From contig JAZSCN010000021.1 in assembly GCA_045602925.1 (NCBI GenBank), positions 4,124 to 68,123 on the forward strand: DNA of 64,000 bases, read 5' to 3'. Within the stretch, counting starts at the first letter, position 1, and each line of letters begins with the position of its first letter. Positions 6,147 through 15,101 of the stretch are shown one piece after another. The translations under genes and the position numbers were made by a program. Below the pieces are notes generated by a model. The model was not told the origin of the DNA. It saw only the letters and a list, made by a program, of their open reading frames with translations, and ran no database searches. The DNA is from UBA7477 sp045602925 (GTDB lineage: Bacteria; Bacillota; Clostridia; Oscillospirales; Ruminococcaceae).

Positions 6147-8303
6147 CTAGCTGACAGAAGCATACTTTGTAGCTTCTACATAGTACTCATACATTGCCTT
6201 CACGAGATTTACAAGGCTTGTCTTGTTACTTGTCTTTAAAACTAAGTAAGCGTAGCTCATTGGGCTGTAGGTTATAGACCAGCTGCCATCTGATATCGAA
6301 ATGGTTTTTGCACTACCGAGCTCGCCCGCATTAATATTATCGACCTGTAAGTAATAAAGCCCCTCGGATTTTTCTGTAAGTGTATATCCGTCAAAGCTTG
6401 GAAGCTCTGTCAGAACCTCGCTGTCTATCTTAAAGTAATGTCTTAAAGATGTCTGTGACTTTAAGATAAGGCTTGAAGCGTAGTATTCCATACCCTCAGG
6501 AAGTGTGCCACTTACTGAGCCTGCAAACTCGCTAAGGTCGGTAGCCTCAAGCTCACCGAGAGTGCTGTCTATATCAGCGTTTGCGAGATTGTTTGTGAGT
6601 GCTCCGAAGTGAAGCTGTGAGTATGCACCGTAGTTTAAAAGTGCTTTTACAAGTGGAACTGCCTTAGCGTACTCCTCGTTTGCCGCAGCATTCTTTATAA
6701 TGTAATCGGCGTAATCCTTTATAGAGAAGGTATATACCGGGCTGAAGCCTGCCTGCACAGAAGCAAACTCAGCATTTATTGTTCTTGTCATATCCTTCGC
6801 AGGAACCTCGTAAGAGAACACATAATATGTCTTTCCGTCAATAACCTTTGCATCATTGGCTACATCTCTGTAGTAGACCTGCTTATGCGACTGTGGAATT
6901 ATATTACCTCTATCGTCATACATCCAGAAATCCATAAAGTCGTCATCTTCGCTAAGCTCTACGCTATCGTTTATCTTCGCAAGGTGGAAGTTTACCTTGA
7001 TATTTCCGTCAAGGCTGAGTGAATATCCCTCAAGCTTTACATAATTTGAGAGAATCTTTCCACACTCATCGCAGTATGAATCCTGGTCAACGTCGGAGTG
7101 GGTATTTGTATGTACGCAATCATAGAAATCTCTTTCTACCCATACAAGCTGCGGATAAGTTTCACCTGCTAGCTGTCTCCAGTGACCTTCGCCTGCACCA
7201 GAATTAAGCAGTGCAAGAACTGTTCCGTCGCCGAATTCTGTTGTTGTTCTCTGTGCATCAGTCCAGTCCTTACCATATCCCGCACCTGACCCCTTTACAG
7301 CAGAAACTGTATAGTCATAATAATTATTGCTACTATTAAGGTTAGGAGCACCGTCTGTTCCGAACAAGCCGTTTGCACCGTTTGGTACTACGGCACAGCT
7401 ATATGAATTTGTAACTGTAGTTCCCGAAGAAACCATGCCTATAAGTGCACCAACGCTTGAAGCTTCGTTTAACACTTCTCCTGCAAAGCAGCAATTTGAA
7501 ATACCACTTGAAGTCGCCTGGCCAAACATACCGCCACTTGGGCCACCGAGCTTCATATAAGTAGTAGCATCAGACCAGCAATCACTTATAGTGGTACTTC
7601 CCACATTTCCTGCAATTGCACCTATGAAATTTCCACCTGTGACATATCCACTGGCCTTGCAATAGGTCATTGTGCTGTTGGTAACATTACCACAAATCAT
7701 TCCGTAACGAGCTGCCTCGCCACCATCCAAGAAGCCGTCAACCGAGCAGTTATCTATAGTAGCTCCGGTTGCAGTGCCACATAAAATACCACCATCTGGT
7801 CCTTGATGATTTACATAGCTCTCCTCGAGAGTTACGTTCTTAATAACAGCGCCCTCACCAACATATCCAAACAAGCCACCATCCTGCTCAGCCGTTACAT
7901 AAAGGCCGACTATCTTGTGTCCATTGCCATCAAAGGTAGCAACAAACGGGCTTTTAGTACTTGTTCCGATTGGAGTCCACGAGTTGAACTCTCCATCGTT
8001 AAGCGTCTGGTAATCCTTGAGTAAGTCCTCGTTAATAACGATATCATTAACAAGAACTGCACCTTTGTAGGAATATTCACCGTGGTTTTCTGCATAAAAC
8101 GCAGCGTACCACATAAGCTCTTCGGCAGTACCGATTTCGAACAAGTTGTCCTGATTCATGTCTGCGGCAGGGTCGTCTGTACTGCTTATTTCTGCACTTG
8201 CAGTAATAACTGCACCCGTATCACTCGGCAACACCGAAACATACGAAAGTGCCACAGCCGATGCAGACAAAACTGCCAGAAGCTTTACTGTTTTTCTTTT
8301 CAT
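6147..8303 (-). CDS. Large secreted beta-helix (GLUG-like repeat) surface protein
   Basis: 718 aa. Signal peptide at 1-35 (LLAVLSASAVALSYVSV). Residues about 50-360 hold glycine-rich repeats of the GLUG/parallel beta-helix kind (FDGNGHKIVGLYV, GGLFGYVG, IGAIAGNV, GGMFGQA, VGALIGMV). A short HTH...CDECG stretch near 400 resembles zinc-ribbon spacers seen in such proteins. The C-terminal 300 aa (YSLSLDGNIKVNF, YVFSYEVPAKDMT, YADYII) belong to a domain common in clostridial surface proteins. No LPxTG or dockerin is visible. Probably an adhesin or polymer-binding protein; the ligand is unknown. Followed by peptide 3. Confidence 0.85.
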   Translation of the reverse strand: MKRKTVKLLAVLSASAVALSYVSVLPSDTGAVITASAEISSTDDPAADMNQDNLFEIGTAEELMWYAAFYAENHGEYSYKGAVLVNDIVINEDLLKDYQTLNDGEFNSWTPIGTSTKSPFVATFDGNGHKIVGLYVTAEQDGGLFGYVGEGAVIKNVTLEESYVNHQGPDGGILCGTATGATIDNCSVDGFLDGGEAARYGMICGNVTNSTMTYCKASGYVTGGNFIGAIAGNVGSTTISDCWSDATTYMKLGGPSGGMFGQATSSGISNCCFAGEVLNEASSVGALIGMVSSGTTVTNSYSCAVVPNGANGLFGTDGAPNLNSSNNYYDYTVSAVKGSGAGYGKDWTDAQRTTTEFGDGTVLALLNSGAGEGHWRQLAGETYPQLVWVERDFYDCVHTNTHSDVDQDSYCDECGKILSNYVKLEGYSLSLDGNIKVNFHLAKINDSVELSEDDDFMDFWMYDDRGNIIPQSHKQVYYRDVANDAKVIDGKTYYVFSYEVPAKDMTRTINAEFASVQAGFSPVYTFSIKDYADYIIKNAAANEEYAKAVPLVKALLNYGAYSQLHFGALTNNLANADIDSTLGELEATDLSEFAGSVSGTLPEGMEYYASSLILKSQTSLRHYFKIDSEVLTELPSFDGYTLTEKSEGLYYLQVDNINAGELGSAKTISISDGSWSITYSPMSYAYLVLKTSNKTSLVNLVKAMYEYYVEATKYASVS

Positions 8304-8348
8304 GTTATTCCTCCGTCTTTTGTTCTCTTTTTATAGTATATCTGATTA

Positions 8349-8377
8349 ATTATAACACATATTCCCCCACTTGTAAA
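8349..8377 (-). promoter_or_regulatory. Promoter of the beta-helix protein gene
   Basis: TTTACA, 17 bases, TATAAT on the minus strand, about 45 bases before the start codon at 8303. Confidence 0.6.
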
Positions 8378-8409
8378 TAGCAAGTATCGAAAAATCGCAT
8401 TTTTCACTA

Positions 8410-9753
8410 TTATTCAATTATGCCAAGCTCAAGCTTTAATACAAGAATACGCATAACCGATTCGTCAATTCTTTCTTCGGATATTCTGCCACTCTTTACA
8501 GCCTCTATAACCGTAGGAATCTGGAGTTCAAAATCGCTACAGCACAAAACGTCGTTGCCTGCCTCGACAGCTATTACGGCTGCCTCGTCATCAGGCACAA
8601 AATCTCTTATTCCGTCCATAACTAAGTCGTCTGTTATTATTACCCCGTCATACGAAAGCTCATTTCTCAGAATCTCGTGCACCTTATACGACAGAGAGGC
8701 AGGATACTCGCTATCCATACATTTTACAACGTTATGCGATACCATAATCATACCGAGTCCGTTTTCTACGCCTGCCTCAAAGGGCAGAAAATCGTTTTGC
8801 AAAAAGCTCTCGTAGCTTCTGTTGTCATAGGCAATACCCTTGTGAGTATCGGCATTATTGCCATATCCCGGGAAGTGCTTTAGCACACAGCCCATATTTT
8901 GAGACTTCATAACAGTCACGACGTTTTGCACATAGAGTGCCGTCTGCGTTGCATCCTTGCCGAAGGTTCTTGCATAGATAAAATCGTTATTATTCTGCGA
9001 CACGTCACATACGGGCGCAAAATTTAGGTTTATCCCGAGGCTTTTTAATAGCTCGCATTTTTCTTTTGTGTCGCTCTTTATAAGGTCAAATCCACCCTTA
9101 GAATAAAGCTCCTGAGGAGATAAAAACGGCGAGCTTCTAAGGCTCGGGTTAAGGCTCACTCTATTGACCTTTCCGCCCTCCTCGTCGACACCTATAAAGA
9201 GTGGAATATCCGACTGCTCGTTATAGCTTTGTATATCGGCAATAACCTGCGACCTTGACTTGTTCGAAAAATCCACCTTAAAGAGAATATATCCGCCGAG
9301 CTTGTACTTGCTCACCATAGAGGCGGCATTCTTCTGTGGGCACCTTGCTATAAACATCTGCCCTACCTTTTCTTCGATAGTCATTTGCGAAAGAATTTCT
9401 GAAGCCCTCTGCTCAATCGCTGTAGGGTCTGTCGGTTTCTTCTTTGTGGTTGTCGTAGCCTTAGAGGTTGTTGTCGCCTTAGTTGTTGTAGTGACCTGCT
9501 CTGTTGTGGTTGTAGTAGTTGTGGTAGTAGTCGGCTCTACCGTTGTGGTCGTAGTGGTAGTGCTAGCTGTATCCGAAGGAGTCGAAGAGGTCGTAGTAGT
9601 CGGCTCCGGCGTAATCGTTGTGGTTGTTGGCTCTGTAGTAGTTGTTGTCGTCGCTGTTGTTGTAGTTGTAGTCGTAACCTCAGCCAAGCTATCTGCGCCT
9701 GTACAGGCCGTGAGCATAATAGCTATCAGAAATACGCTTAAAAGCCTTCTCAT
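8410..9753 (-). CDS. Lipoprotein beta-N-acetylhexosaminidase-like, GH3 (NagZ type)
   Basis: 447 aa from ATG 9753; GAGGGAAGG just upstream lies inside the alternative GTG start at 9768 and marks the ATG as real. The N-terminus is a lipoprotein signal (LIAIMLTAC). A threonine-rich linker (residues about 25-110) holds the catalytic domain away from the membrane. The domain is GH3 N-terminal: VGQMFIARCP, DEEGGKVNR, KHFPGYG near 292, an Asp-Thr-His pair shortly after, and IITDDLVMDG with the likely nucleophile Asp near 375. Such enzymes remove N-acetylglucosamine from peptidoglycan fragments; here the enzyme would act outside the cell. No GH3 C-terminal domain, as usual for NagZ. Confidence 0.85.
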   Translation of the reverse strand: MRRLLSVFLIAIMLTACTGADSLAEVTTTTTTTATTTTTTEPTTTTITPEPTTTTSSTPSDTASTTTTTTTVEPTTTTTTTTTTEQVTTTTKATTTSKATTTTKKKPTDPTAIEQRASEILSQMTIEEKVGQMFIARCPQKNAASMVSKYKLGGYILFKVDFSNKSRSQVIADIQSYNEQSDIPLFIGVDEEGGKVNRVSLNPSLRSSPFLSPQELYSKGGFDLIKSDTKEKCELLKSLGINLNFAPVCDVSQNNNDFIYARTFGKDATQTALYVQNVVTVMKSQNMGCVLKHFPGYGNNADTHKGIAYDNRSYESFLQNDFLPFEAGVENGLGMIMVSHNVVKCMDSEYPASLSYKVHEILRNELSYDGVIITDDLVMDGIRDFVPDDEAAVIAVEAGNDVLCCSDFELQIPTVIEAVKSGRISEERIDESVMRILVLKLELGIIE

Positions 9754-9820
9754 ATACCTTCCCTCCACAATAAATCTTTTTTCGAGCTAATTATACCACG
9801 TTTTATTCTTGTTCGTCAAC

Positions 9821-9852
9821 AAAAAGGCTGCCACCCGATTTGAGCGACAGCC
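9821..9852 (-). terminator. Terminator after the fused ABC transporter gene
   Basis: GGCTG...CAGCC-type hairpin followed by TTTTT on the minus strand, just past the stop at 9863. Confidence 0.7.
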
Positions 9853-9862
9853 AAGTTTTTAA

Positions 9863-12514
9863 TTATTCACTTCTAAGAGCGATTACAGGGTCCTTCTTAG
9901 CAGCCATTCTTGATGGAACAAGACCTGCTATAAATGTCAGTAACATTGATATCAGCACGAGCACGATACCACCAACAACAGGGAGCTTCGACAGGTGGTT
10001 TATGTCGGTAAGGTGTAAAACAATCATATTTATAGGAATATTGAGCAGTAATGTTACTCCGATACCTATTGCACCTGCACAGAAGCCGACGATAAGTGTT
10101 TCTGCGTTAAATACTCTTGAGATATCCTTCTTAGAAGCACCGATAGCTCTTAAGATACCGATTTCCTTAGTTCTTTCGAGAACTGAGATGTATGTGATAA
10201 TACCAATCATTATAGATGATACAACGAGTGAGATAGCAACGAATGCGATGAGGATATAGCTTATAGCGTTGATAATTGTTGTAACAGAGCTCATCATAAG
10301 TCCTACGATATCTGTATATACAATCTCGTTGCCCTCTGCAGCCTTTTCGTTATACTCATCAATCTTAGCAACGATTGCGTCCTTAGACTCAAAGTCCTTA
10401 GGGAAGATAAGGATAGAAACAGGGTCATCGAGGTTTGCAACGCCGAGCTTTGTGAGGTTTCCGTCATAGGTTGCAGAGGTTGTCATACTCATCTGCGATT
10501 CAAAGGTCTTGACAATATCTGCCATAGACATTCCCATAGCCTTCATCTGCTCGATATAGCCGTTCATTTCAGCCTGCTCTGCTTCAGGGAGAGTAGCGAT
10601 ATAGCCCATAAGCATTTCTTCCGTAAGCTCTGTCTTTTCAAAAGAGAGACCTGTGAACACGTCTGTTTCCGGGCTTGCGAGCTGTTCCTTTACGATTTCG
10701 CTCTCGTTTACTCTTGTGATAAGAGTTTCCATAAGGTCACTGCGGTAGCCGATGTTACCTACAATTGACAATGCAACAGAGTCCTCTGCAGGCTTTAGGA
10801 TACCAACAATCTTGATTGTTTCGCTCTGTGAGAGCTTGCTTGCTATATAGGCGTCGTCCTTTGATCTGTCTACCCACACGCCGTCCTTCTTTTCGAAGTA
10901 GTCGGTATTGAGCATAAGCTTAAATTCGATACCTAAAATTTCCTCGAAGGTATAGCTGGTTGATTCTCTAACATTTTCTTCAATCTGCTCGCCCTTCATT
11001 GCCTTTTCGAGCATTTCTTCGATTTCGCTGAAATCCAAAAGCCCGAGAGCATAGAGTGCGTAGTCGGAAACGCCGTTATTCTCGTCAACTACGAATACGA
11101 CCTCGTTATACTTTTGCGGCATTCTTCCTGCAAGGAGGTCATACTGGCTGTCCAGGAGCTCCTCGTTGTCGAGCATTTCGCCCCAAACGCCCATCATTGA
11201 CATTGCGCCTGTGTACATTGAATTTGCGCTGTCAGACATTGTAAAGTCGATACCCATTGCTGCGTACATATCTTCAAAGATAGTAGTAGGGTTAACCTTT
11301 ACGAGTCCGCCTGTTGTATCTGCACGATAGATGTGGAGTGGTGTTGTATACGTGTACTGGATATCGGTAACGTAATCTCTGATGCCGTCTGTTTCATCCT
11401 CGAGGAACGTCTTGAAGTCCTTAAGGTTATTAGTGATAACCTGGCTCATCATAGTGTTCATCATACCATACATTACGTCGTTTGAATAAATTTTATCATC
11501 GTCACGCTTTGTTCCCTCAGAGGTTTCCTCGGAGGTTGTAGAAAACATATCCGAATAGTCAACGGTCTGTCTGTCTATCTGCAGAGGATAGCTCGAAAGC
11601 GTTTCCTCCTGAACTCTGTCTATATATTCCTGAACGCCGTTTGAAAGTGAAAGGATAAGTGCAATACCGATGATACCGATACTGCCTGCAAAAGAAGTAA
11701 GGAAGGTTCTTCCCTTCTTTGTCATAAGGTTGTTGAGTGAGAGTGAAAGAGCTGTCAGGAATGACATTGAGGTCTTCTTGACCTTCTTTGCATTTGCAGC
11801 TTCTTCCTCGAGCTTCTTAGCCTCCTCCTCGCTTATTTCATAAGGGTTGGAGTCATCTATAACCTCGCCGTCTAAAAGTCTTACAATTCTGTTGGAATAC
11901 TTCTCTGCAAGCTCTGGGTTATGGGTAACCATAATGATAAGCTTGTCTTTAGAAATCTCCTTGAGAATTTCCATAATAGCCAGGGATGTCTCAGAGTCGA
12001 GCGCACCTGTAGGCTCGTCAGCAAGCAGGATATCAGGGTTGTTTACCAGTGCTCTTGCAATAGCAACTCTCTGCATCTGTCCACCGGACATCTGGTTAGG
12101 CTTCTTGTGAATCTGGTCAGCAAGTCCTACCTTTGTGAGAGCATCGATTGCTCTTTGTCTTCTCTGCGATTTAGAAACACCGGAGAGTGTAAGTGCGAGC
12201 TCAACGTTTGATAAAACGCTCTGGTGAGGGATAAGGTTATAGCTCTGGAAGACAAAGCCGATAGAGTGGTTTCTGTAAGTATCCCAATCTCTGTCCTTAT
12301 ATTCCTTTGTTGACTTTCCGTTTATTACAAGGTCACCGCTTGTATACTTGTCAAGTCCGCCGATAATGTTAAGAAGTGTAGTCTTGCCACAACCGGACTG
12401 TCCGAGAACTGATACAAACTCATTTTTCCTAAAATCTATGCTAACACCTCTCAGTGCGTGAACAACGTCATCGCCCACAGCATAGTCTTTAACTATATTC
12501 TTCAGACTGAGCAT
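9863..12514 (-). CDS. MacB-type ABC transporter, ATPase fused to FtsX-like permease
   Basis: 883 aa in one chain. Residues 1-225 are the ATPase: Walker A GQSGCGKTT, signature MSGGQMQR, Walker B ILLADEPTG, switch His in VTHNPE. A transmembrane helix near 275 (SFAGSIGIIGIALILSL) leads to a large extracytoplasmic domain (about 300-740), then three C-terminal helices with the FtsX pattern (LERTKEIGILRAIGASKKDI). Family members export peptides, lipoproteins or drugs or act as mechanotransmitters; the substrate here is not known. AAGGAG precedes the ATG. It is a single-gene unit with a promoter flanked by inverted repeats, suggesting tight control. Confidence 0.92.
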   Translation of the reverse strand: MLSLKNIVKDYAVGDDVVHALRGVSIDFRKNEFVSVLGQSGCGKTTLLNIIGGLDKYTSGDLVINGKSTKEYKDRDWDTYRNHSIGFVFQSYNLIPHQSVLSNVELALTLSGVSKSQRRQRAIDALTKVGLADQIHKKPNQMSGGQMQRVAIARALVNNPDILLADEPTGALDSETSLAIMEILKEISKDKLIIMVTHNPELAEKYSNRIVRLLDGEVIDDSNPYEISEEEAKKLEEEAANAKKVKKTSMSFLTALSLSLNNLMTKKGRTFLTSFAGSIGIIGIALILSLSNGVQEYIDRVQEETLSSYPLQIDRQTVDYSDMFSTTSEETSEGTKRDDDKIYSNDVMYGMMNTMMSQVITNNLKDFKTFLEDETDGIRDYVTDIQYTYTTPLHIYRADTTGGLVKVNPTTIFEDMYAAMGIDFTMSDSANSMYTGAMSMMGVWGEMLDNEELLDSQYDLLAGRMPQKYNEVVFVVDENNGVSDYALYALGLLDFSEIEEMLEKAMKGEQIEENVRESTSYTFEEILGIEFKLMLNTDYFEKKDGVWVDRSKDDAYIASKLSQSETIKIVGILKPAEDSVALSIVGNIGYRSDLMETLITRVNESEIVKEQLASPETDVFTGLSFEKTELTEEMLMGYIATLPEAEQAEMNGYIEQMKAMGMSMADIVKTFESQMSMTTSATYDGNLTKLGVANLDDPVSILIFPKDFESKDAIVAKIDEYNEKAAEGNEIVYTDIVGLMMSSVTTIINAISYILIAFVAISLVVSSIMIGIITYISVLERTKEIGILRAIGASKKDISRVFNAETLIVGFCAGAIGIGVTLLLNIPINMIVLHLTDINHLSKLPVVGGIVLVLISMLLTFIAGLVPSRMAAKKDPVIALRSE

Positions 12515-12531
12515 AAAATTCTCCTTTCACT

Positions 12532-12616
12532 ACATAGCAAATTCGCAAATAAAATATTGCCACAAGTTTATTATAAGCCCGTGGCAATTTCAAGTCAAGA
12601 ATATTTACTATGTAGC
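12532..12616 (-). promoter_or_regulatory. Promoter with nested inverted repeats for the fused ABC transporter
   Basis: Minus-strand TTGACT (12593-12598), 17 bases, TATAAT (12570-12575). ATTGCCAC at 12556-12563 and GTGGCAAT at 12581-12588 form an 8-bp inverted repeat around the -10. A second, wider pair (CTACATAG near 12533 and CTATGTAG near 12608) flanks the whole promoter. The arrangement suggests repressor operators. Confidence 0.65.
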
Positions 12617-12692
12617 ATTATTACTTTGTATAATACTACACATTTTTTGTTTCCAATTGAATTTTTTTTGACGCAGAGAATATCCTATGTGA

Positions 12693-13307
12693 TTACTTTG
12701 TGAAAAGCATGTATATTCCCATCAGCAAAAGAAAAGCTCCCTGCACAAAAGATAGCTCAAATCTCTCGCCGAACAACCGTCTTATCCCCTTGGCAAAGCA
12801 CATGGCAACCGACAAAAGAACAAAGCACGCAAGGAGCGTTGCGCCTGCTGTAATAAGCTTCTCGTTAAAGTCAAGCGACGGGCCGACGCACACCCCTACT
12901 GCGAATGCATCGGTCGCAACAGCAAGAGAAACCGGTATCGCCTCTATGCAAGAAAGCGACCGTGAGCCGTCTCTGTCGCCGGCAGTTTCGTCAAAGATTA
13001 CTCCAAGCGCTCCAACCCTGCTCGCAAGCTCGCTCTTTTTTCTCTTATCAAGGCTTGCTCGTATAATCCCGAACACGCCAAGGAGCAAGAGCACTACTGC
13101 GCCCACCTTTATACAGGCTTCGGGCGAGCACGGAAGTACAGCCTGCGCCAGAAAAAGTGCAAAAGCCATTCCCACACCGTGAATGATTGTCATAACAAGC
13201 TGTGCCGACAGAGGAAAGCGTATCCCCGACGCTCTGTAGCTGACAGCTACCCCCATTGCGTCAAAGCAGCTTGCCACAGCCAGCATAAGTATCTCAAAAA
13301 AACTCAT
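12693..13307 (-). CDS. MntP/YtaF-family membrane protein
   Basis: 204 aa from ATG 13307 (GGAGGC upstream; the earlier in-frame start adds an unlikely MQGIFWRQYF). Six membrane segments can be seen in two halves, each with the family's intramembrane Asp pattern: SCFDAMGVAVSY near residue 17 and VATDAFAVGV near 135. MntP members export Mn2+; YtaF members are sporulation proteins of unknown transport role. The charged loop (DKRKKSELASRVG) and the GDRDGS stretch are more like YtaF. A structured leader with a terminator precedes it. Confidence 0.8.
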   Translation of the reverse strand: MSFFEILMLAVASCFDAMGVAVSYRASGIRFPLSAQLVMTIIHGVGMAFALFLAQAVLPCSPEACIKVGAVVLLLLGVFGIIRASLDKRKKSELASRVGALGVIFDETAGDRDGSRSLSCIEAIPVSLAVATDAFAVGVCVGPSLDFNEKLITAGATLLACFVLLSVAMCFAKGIRRLFGERFELSFVQGAFLLLMGIYMLFTK

Positions 13308-13372
13308 AAAATATTGCCTCCAAAAAATCCCTTGCAATATTCTATGCCAAGATACCTAAAGCTGACAAAATG

Positions 13373-13403
13373 GCAAAAAAATAGGCAGAGCCAACGCTCT
13401 GCC
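13373..13403 (-). terminator. Intrinsic terminator 66 bases before the MntP/YtaF gene (possible attenuator)
   Basis: Perfect GGCAGAGC/GCTCTGCC hairpin followed by TATTTTTTT on the minus strand. It lies between the gene's own promoter (13497-13525) and its start codon, so it may act as a conditional terminator. Confidence 0.8.
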
Positions 13404-13496
13404 GAAATCAGATAAAATTATGTGTAGAACAAAAGAAAGGAGACAACAAAACGAATGTCTGCTGAGAAATATCTCAGGTCGTCAGACATCGTTATT
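13404..13496 (-). other. Structured 5' leader of the MntP/YtaF gene
   Basis: About 90 transcribed bases between promoter and terminator. A strong hairpin at 13455-13489 pairs ATGTCTG with CAGACAT and CTGAGA with TCTCAG around a 5-base bulge. No GGGGAGUAG of the manganese (yybP-ykoY) riboswitch is seen. The class is unknown. Confidence 0.5.
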
Positions 13497-13525
13497 ATTA
13501 TATTACTGTCATTTTAAAAAGTCAA
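13497..13525 (-). promoter_or_regulatory. Promoter of the MntP/YtaF leader
   Basis: TTGACT, 17 bases, TATAAT on the minus strand; transcription would start near 13490, right at the leader hairpin. Confidence 0.65.
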
Positions 13526-13649
13526 GAAAAATTTGGGTTTTTTAAATATCATAACTTATAATCGGCATTATTCACATAAAGAAAGGGTAAATTTTTGTGA
13601 ATTTCTACTCATTTATAGCCAATCACACGAAAAATTGCTGTTTTTTCTG

Positions 13650-13874
13650 CTATCTTGATGAGCCGTAGCGAACATCCTCTACCATATCGCTGTCCTTGAA
13701 AAACAGAGAAACGCACCAGATTGCACATATAGCGATTACTACATAGACAATTCTGCTGACAATCGCTGCCGAGCCTCCGAACAAAAACGCAACAAGGTCG
13801 AACTGGAAAATTCCTACGAGCCCCCAGTTAATTCCGCCGATAATAAGCAGAAGCAATGCAATTCTATCCAGCAT
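13650..13874 (-). CDS. DUF378-family small membrane protein
   Basis: 74 aa. Two hydrophobic helices with the family core LLLIIGGINWGLVGIFQFDL and ASxVSRIVYVVIA-like second helix, then a short charged tail. The ATG at 13874 is chosen because AAGGAGA is 9 bases before it, while the GTG three codons upstream is too close. Role unknown in all members; located in the membrane. Confidence 0.8.
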   Translation of the reverse strand: MLDRIALLLLIIGGINWGLVGIFQFDLVAFLFGGSAAIVSRIVYVVIAICAIWCVSLFFKDSDMVEDVRYGSSR

Positions 13875-14018
13875 TATTTTCACTCTCCTTATAGTTTTGC
13901 ACAGCTTAAATTACTGCTGCGCTTGAAAATATTCTTTGCGTAAATTATCTCTTTTATGCATACAAAATCACAAATTTATGAAACCTATCTTATTTGCAGT
14001 ATTTTTTAAAAAATATCC

Positions 14019-14047
14019 TTGATAAATCATTTTAAATGTGGTATAAT
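14019..14047 (+). promoter_or_regulatory. Promoter of the Ser/Asp-linker lipoprotein gene
   Basis: TTGATA, 17 bases, TATAAT, about 100 bases before the start at 14150. Confidence 0.6.
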
Positions 14048-14149
14048 TCCAGTAACTAGACTTTTATATATAGACAAAAGACTTATGTTCAAAGCACAGC
14101 TCAACAATAGCTATCGAACAGTATCCTGTTTTTTAAGAAAGGAACAAGT

Positions 14150-15031
14150 ATGAATAAAAAGGTTTTAAGCTTTATTGCAGCACTCACAATTTGCGCAGGC
14201 TTTTCTGCTTGCTCAAAGGATGACAGCTCATCTGACAGCATCGACGAGGCAAGCTCTGTGATTGACAGCTCTATTACCGATTCAAGCTCTGATATCGACA
14301 GCTCTGTGATAGATAGCTCTGATACTGACAGCTCTGTACCGGACAGCTCCGAGCCGGACAGCAACCCTGACGAAAGCTCAGACATCGGCATTTCTGTTAC
14401 ATATATGACAGTTCCTCAGCTTACCGAGGCCTTCCTTGACTCTCTCGAGAGTGGCGATATTGATGCTTCCTACAGCTACTGTGGCGACGAATTCAGAGCT
14501 GACCTTACCTCAGAGGATTTTACTTCAATCATATTTGAAGAAGATATATCCTACCAGGAATACACCACTGCCGACGGCAACACTATTACGGTGGGAACAG
14601 TCATCTTTACAATCGACGGCAAGATTAAGAGCGACTATGCCTTTATTTCTGTCATAGAATCGTCTGATACAAATGTTATCCTCGATATATCACTTAAAAC
14701 ATTCCCGACAGAAAAGCTCGTCGATATGGGAGTGCCCGCCGAAGATATTATTCCACCAAAGCCGGATGACGTGCTCGGTAGCAAGAACGCCGAGGCTATC
14801 GCTGTAATGTGTGGCGATATTATCGCTGATGCACAAGCCTTCGGACAGAGTATCCCGGATGGCGTTTACAAGAAAAACGACGGCTCTGACCTTTGCGATT
14901 CGATTAACGCAAACCTTAAGTTCCAGGGCATAGAGGCTTACGACTATGAGGTTACTATCTCAGGTGGCGTGGCTACTGAAGTTTCAATATTCGACGAGAG
15001 TGGCGAAAAGACCGAGTACTTTTCTGCATAG
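14150..15031 (+). CDS. Lipoprotein with Ser/Asp linker, unknown function
   Basis: 293 aa. The signal ends with lipobox FSAC (Cys near 21), followed by a Ser/Asp-rich linker to about residue 80 (repeats of DSS) and two small alpha/beta domains. Residues about 85-190 (VPQLTEAFLDSLESGDIDAS) resemble cystatin/NTF2-like folds seen in DUF4878-type lipoproteins; the last 75 residues (AVMCGDIIADAQAFGQSIPD) look like a second small domain. AAGGAAC upstream of ATG. It sits 70 bases before cellobiose phosphorylase on the same strand, so co-transcription is possible, but no functional link is evident. Confidence 0.8.
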   Translation: MNKKVLSFIAALTICAGFSACSKDDSSSDSIDEASSVIDSSITDSSSDIDSSVIDSSDTDSSVPDSSEPDSNPDESSDIGISVTYMTVPQLTEAFLDSLESGDIDASYSYCGDEFRADLTSEDFTSIIFEEDISYQEYTTADGNTITVGTVIFTIDGKIKSDYAFISVIESSDTNVILDISLKTFPTEKLVDMGVPAEDIIPPKPDDVLGSKNAEAIAVMCGDIIADAQAFGQSIPDGVYKKNDGSDLCDSINANLKFQGIEAYDYEVTISGGVATEVSIFDESGEKTEYFSA

Positions 15032-15101
15032 ACATAATTTAGGATTTAATTTGTAAATCAAATTCAAAATAAAATCATTCACAAGAAAGGCAGGAATTCA
15101 A

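Noticed and set aside
9260..9790. Plus-strand frame with long poly-Val stretches
   Set aside because: Antisense of the Thr-rich linker of the GH3 lipoprotein; no start signal.
13404..13496. yybP-ykoY manganese riboswitch before the MntP/YtaF gene
   Set aside because: The GGGGAGUAG loop and the matching 3' strand are absent.
14101..14391. Minus-strand SELSxTELS repeat protein
   Set aside because: Antisense of the Ser/Asp linker of the lipoprotein at 14150.
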